In this document: piece after piece, positions 5,936 through 6,017 of the stretch
How the letters are laid out: each line of letters opens with the position of its first letter
Position numbering within the stretch: the first letter of the stretch is position 1
Source of the DNA: Candidatus Wolframiiraptor sp.
Lineage (GTDB): Archaea; Thermoproteota; Nitrososphaeria_A; Caldarchaeales; Wolframiiraptoraceae
Assembly: GCA_003660635.1 (NCBI GenBank)
Contig: QMUP01000056.1
Coordinates: forward strand, 1-6,017
Reading direction: 5' to 3'
DNA length: 6,017 bases
Translations under genes and position numbers: made by a program
Notes under the pieces: generated by a model
Seen by the model: only the letters and a program-made list of their open reading frames with translations
Database searches by the model: none
Told to the model about the DNA's origin: nothing

Positions 5936-5943
5936 CACCTCCT
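5936..5943 (-). promoter_or_regulatory. Shine-Dalgarno site that sets the TTG start of lysZ
   Basis: AGGAGGTG, read on the minus strand from 5943 to 5936, is a perfect match to the archaeal anti-Shine-Dalgarno sequence. It lies 8 nt before TTG 5927 and explains how a weak start codon is used. It sits in the 21-nt gap after the preceding gene. Confidence 0.85.
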
Positions 5944-5948
5944 AAAGA

Positions 5949-6017
5949 TCACGCTGGCTTTAAGGGTGGTGTCAATAAACCTTCTCGTTCATCAAACTTC
6001 ATCATTATGTTAAATGC
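5949..6017 (-). CDS. lysY: LysY-like [LysW]-aminoadipate phosphate reductase (partial, C-terminal 22 residues)
   Basis: The minus strand is open from the window edge to a TGA at 5949-5951. The 22 codons include FNIMMKFDEREGL followed by TPPLKP near the end. This resembles the C-terminus of archaeal LysY/ArgC reductases as I remember them: a helix of the type NIMMGFDEREGL, then PPLKP. LysY uses NADPH to reduce LysW-bound aminoadipyl phosphate to the semialdehyde, directly after the LysZ step, so a position 21 nt upstream of lysZ fits an operon. Only the tail is visible, with no catalytic residues, so the call rests on this short match and context. The upstream part lies outside the window. Confidence 0.7.
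   Translation of the reverse strand, partial: AFNIMMKFDEREGLLTPPLKPA

Noticed and set aside
5973..5980. GTTTATTG as a TATA box for lysZ
   Set aside because: It lies inside the lysY-like coding tail, and the 21-nt gap between the two genes points to one operon. A weak internal promoter is not excluded.
1..6017. CRISPR array, insertion sequence, tRNA or rRNA
   Set aside because: No regularly spaced repeats, transposase motifs, terminal inverted repeats or tRNA-like cloverleaf were seen on either strand.

Overview
The window comes from an archaeon, most likely a thermophilic member of the Thermoproteota (TACK) lineages. The signs are a lysine pathway built on the LysW carrier protein, archaeal TATA-box promoters about 26 nt upstream of the expected transcript starts, strong GGAGGTG ribosome-binding sites, frequent GTG and TTG starts, and an archaeal-type radical SAM protein with a B12-binding-like fold. 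The species cannot be named from the sequence alone.

Layout, from the right end along the minus strand: the last 22 codons of a LysY-like reductase (5949-6017), lysZ (5127-5927) and lysW (4894-5070) form one run. A pair of plus-strand genes follows: an unrecognised 115-residue protein (2998-3345) and a radical SAM protein (3348-4886) whose end faces the end of lysW with only 7 bp between them. The minus strand then resumes with lysX (2006-2851), a DUF4432 aldose-epimerase-like gene (808-1941) and lysJ, which runs off the left end (1-717).

LysX ligates alpha-aminoadipate (or glutamate) to the C-terminal Glu of LysW. LysZ phosphorylates the bound substrate, LysY reduces it, and LysJ transaminates it. 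Only the final hydrolase LysK is not seen, and it may lie beyond the left edge. Five of the six carrier-dependent components are therefore at least partly present. Whether this set makes lysine only or also ornithine/arginine cannot be settled here.

The unusual parts are the plus-strand pair that splits the lysine cluster, the sugar-epimerase-like gene between lysX and lysJ, and the start of lysX. The conserved lysX N-terminus has no in-frame ATG, GTG or TTG, so it uses a rare CTG (or ATT) codon or the assembly lacks one base. The radical SAM protein resembles the archaeal family that includes the GDGT ring synthases GrsA/GrsB, but its exact reaction is unknown. No tRNA, rRNA, CRISPR array, insertion sequence or long repeat was seen.
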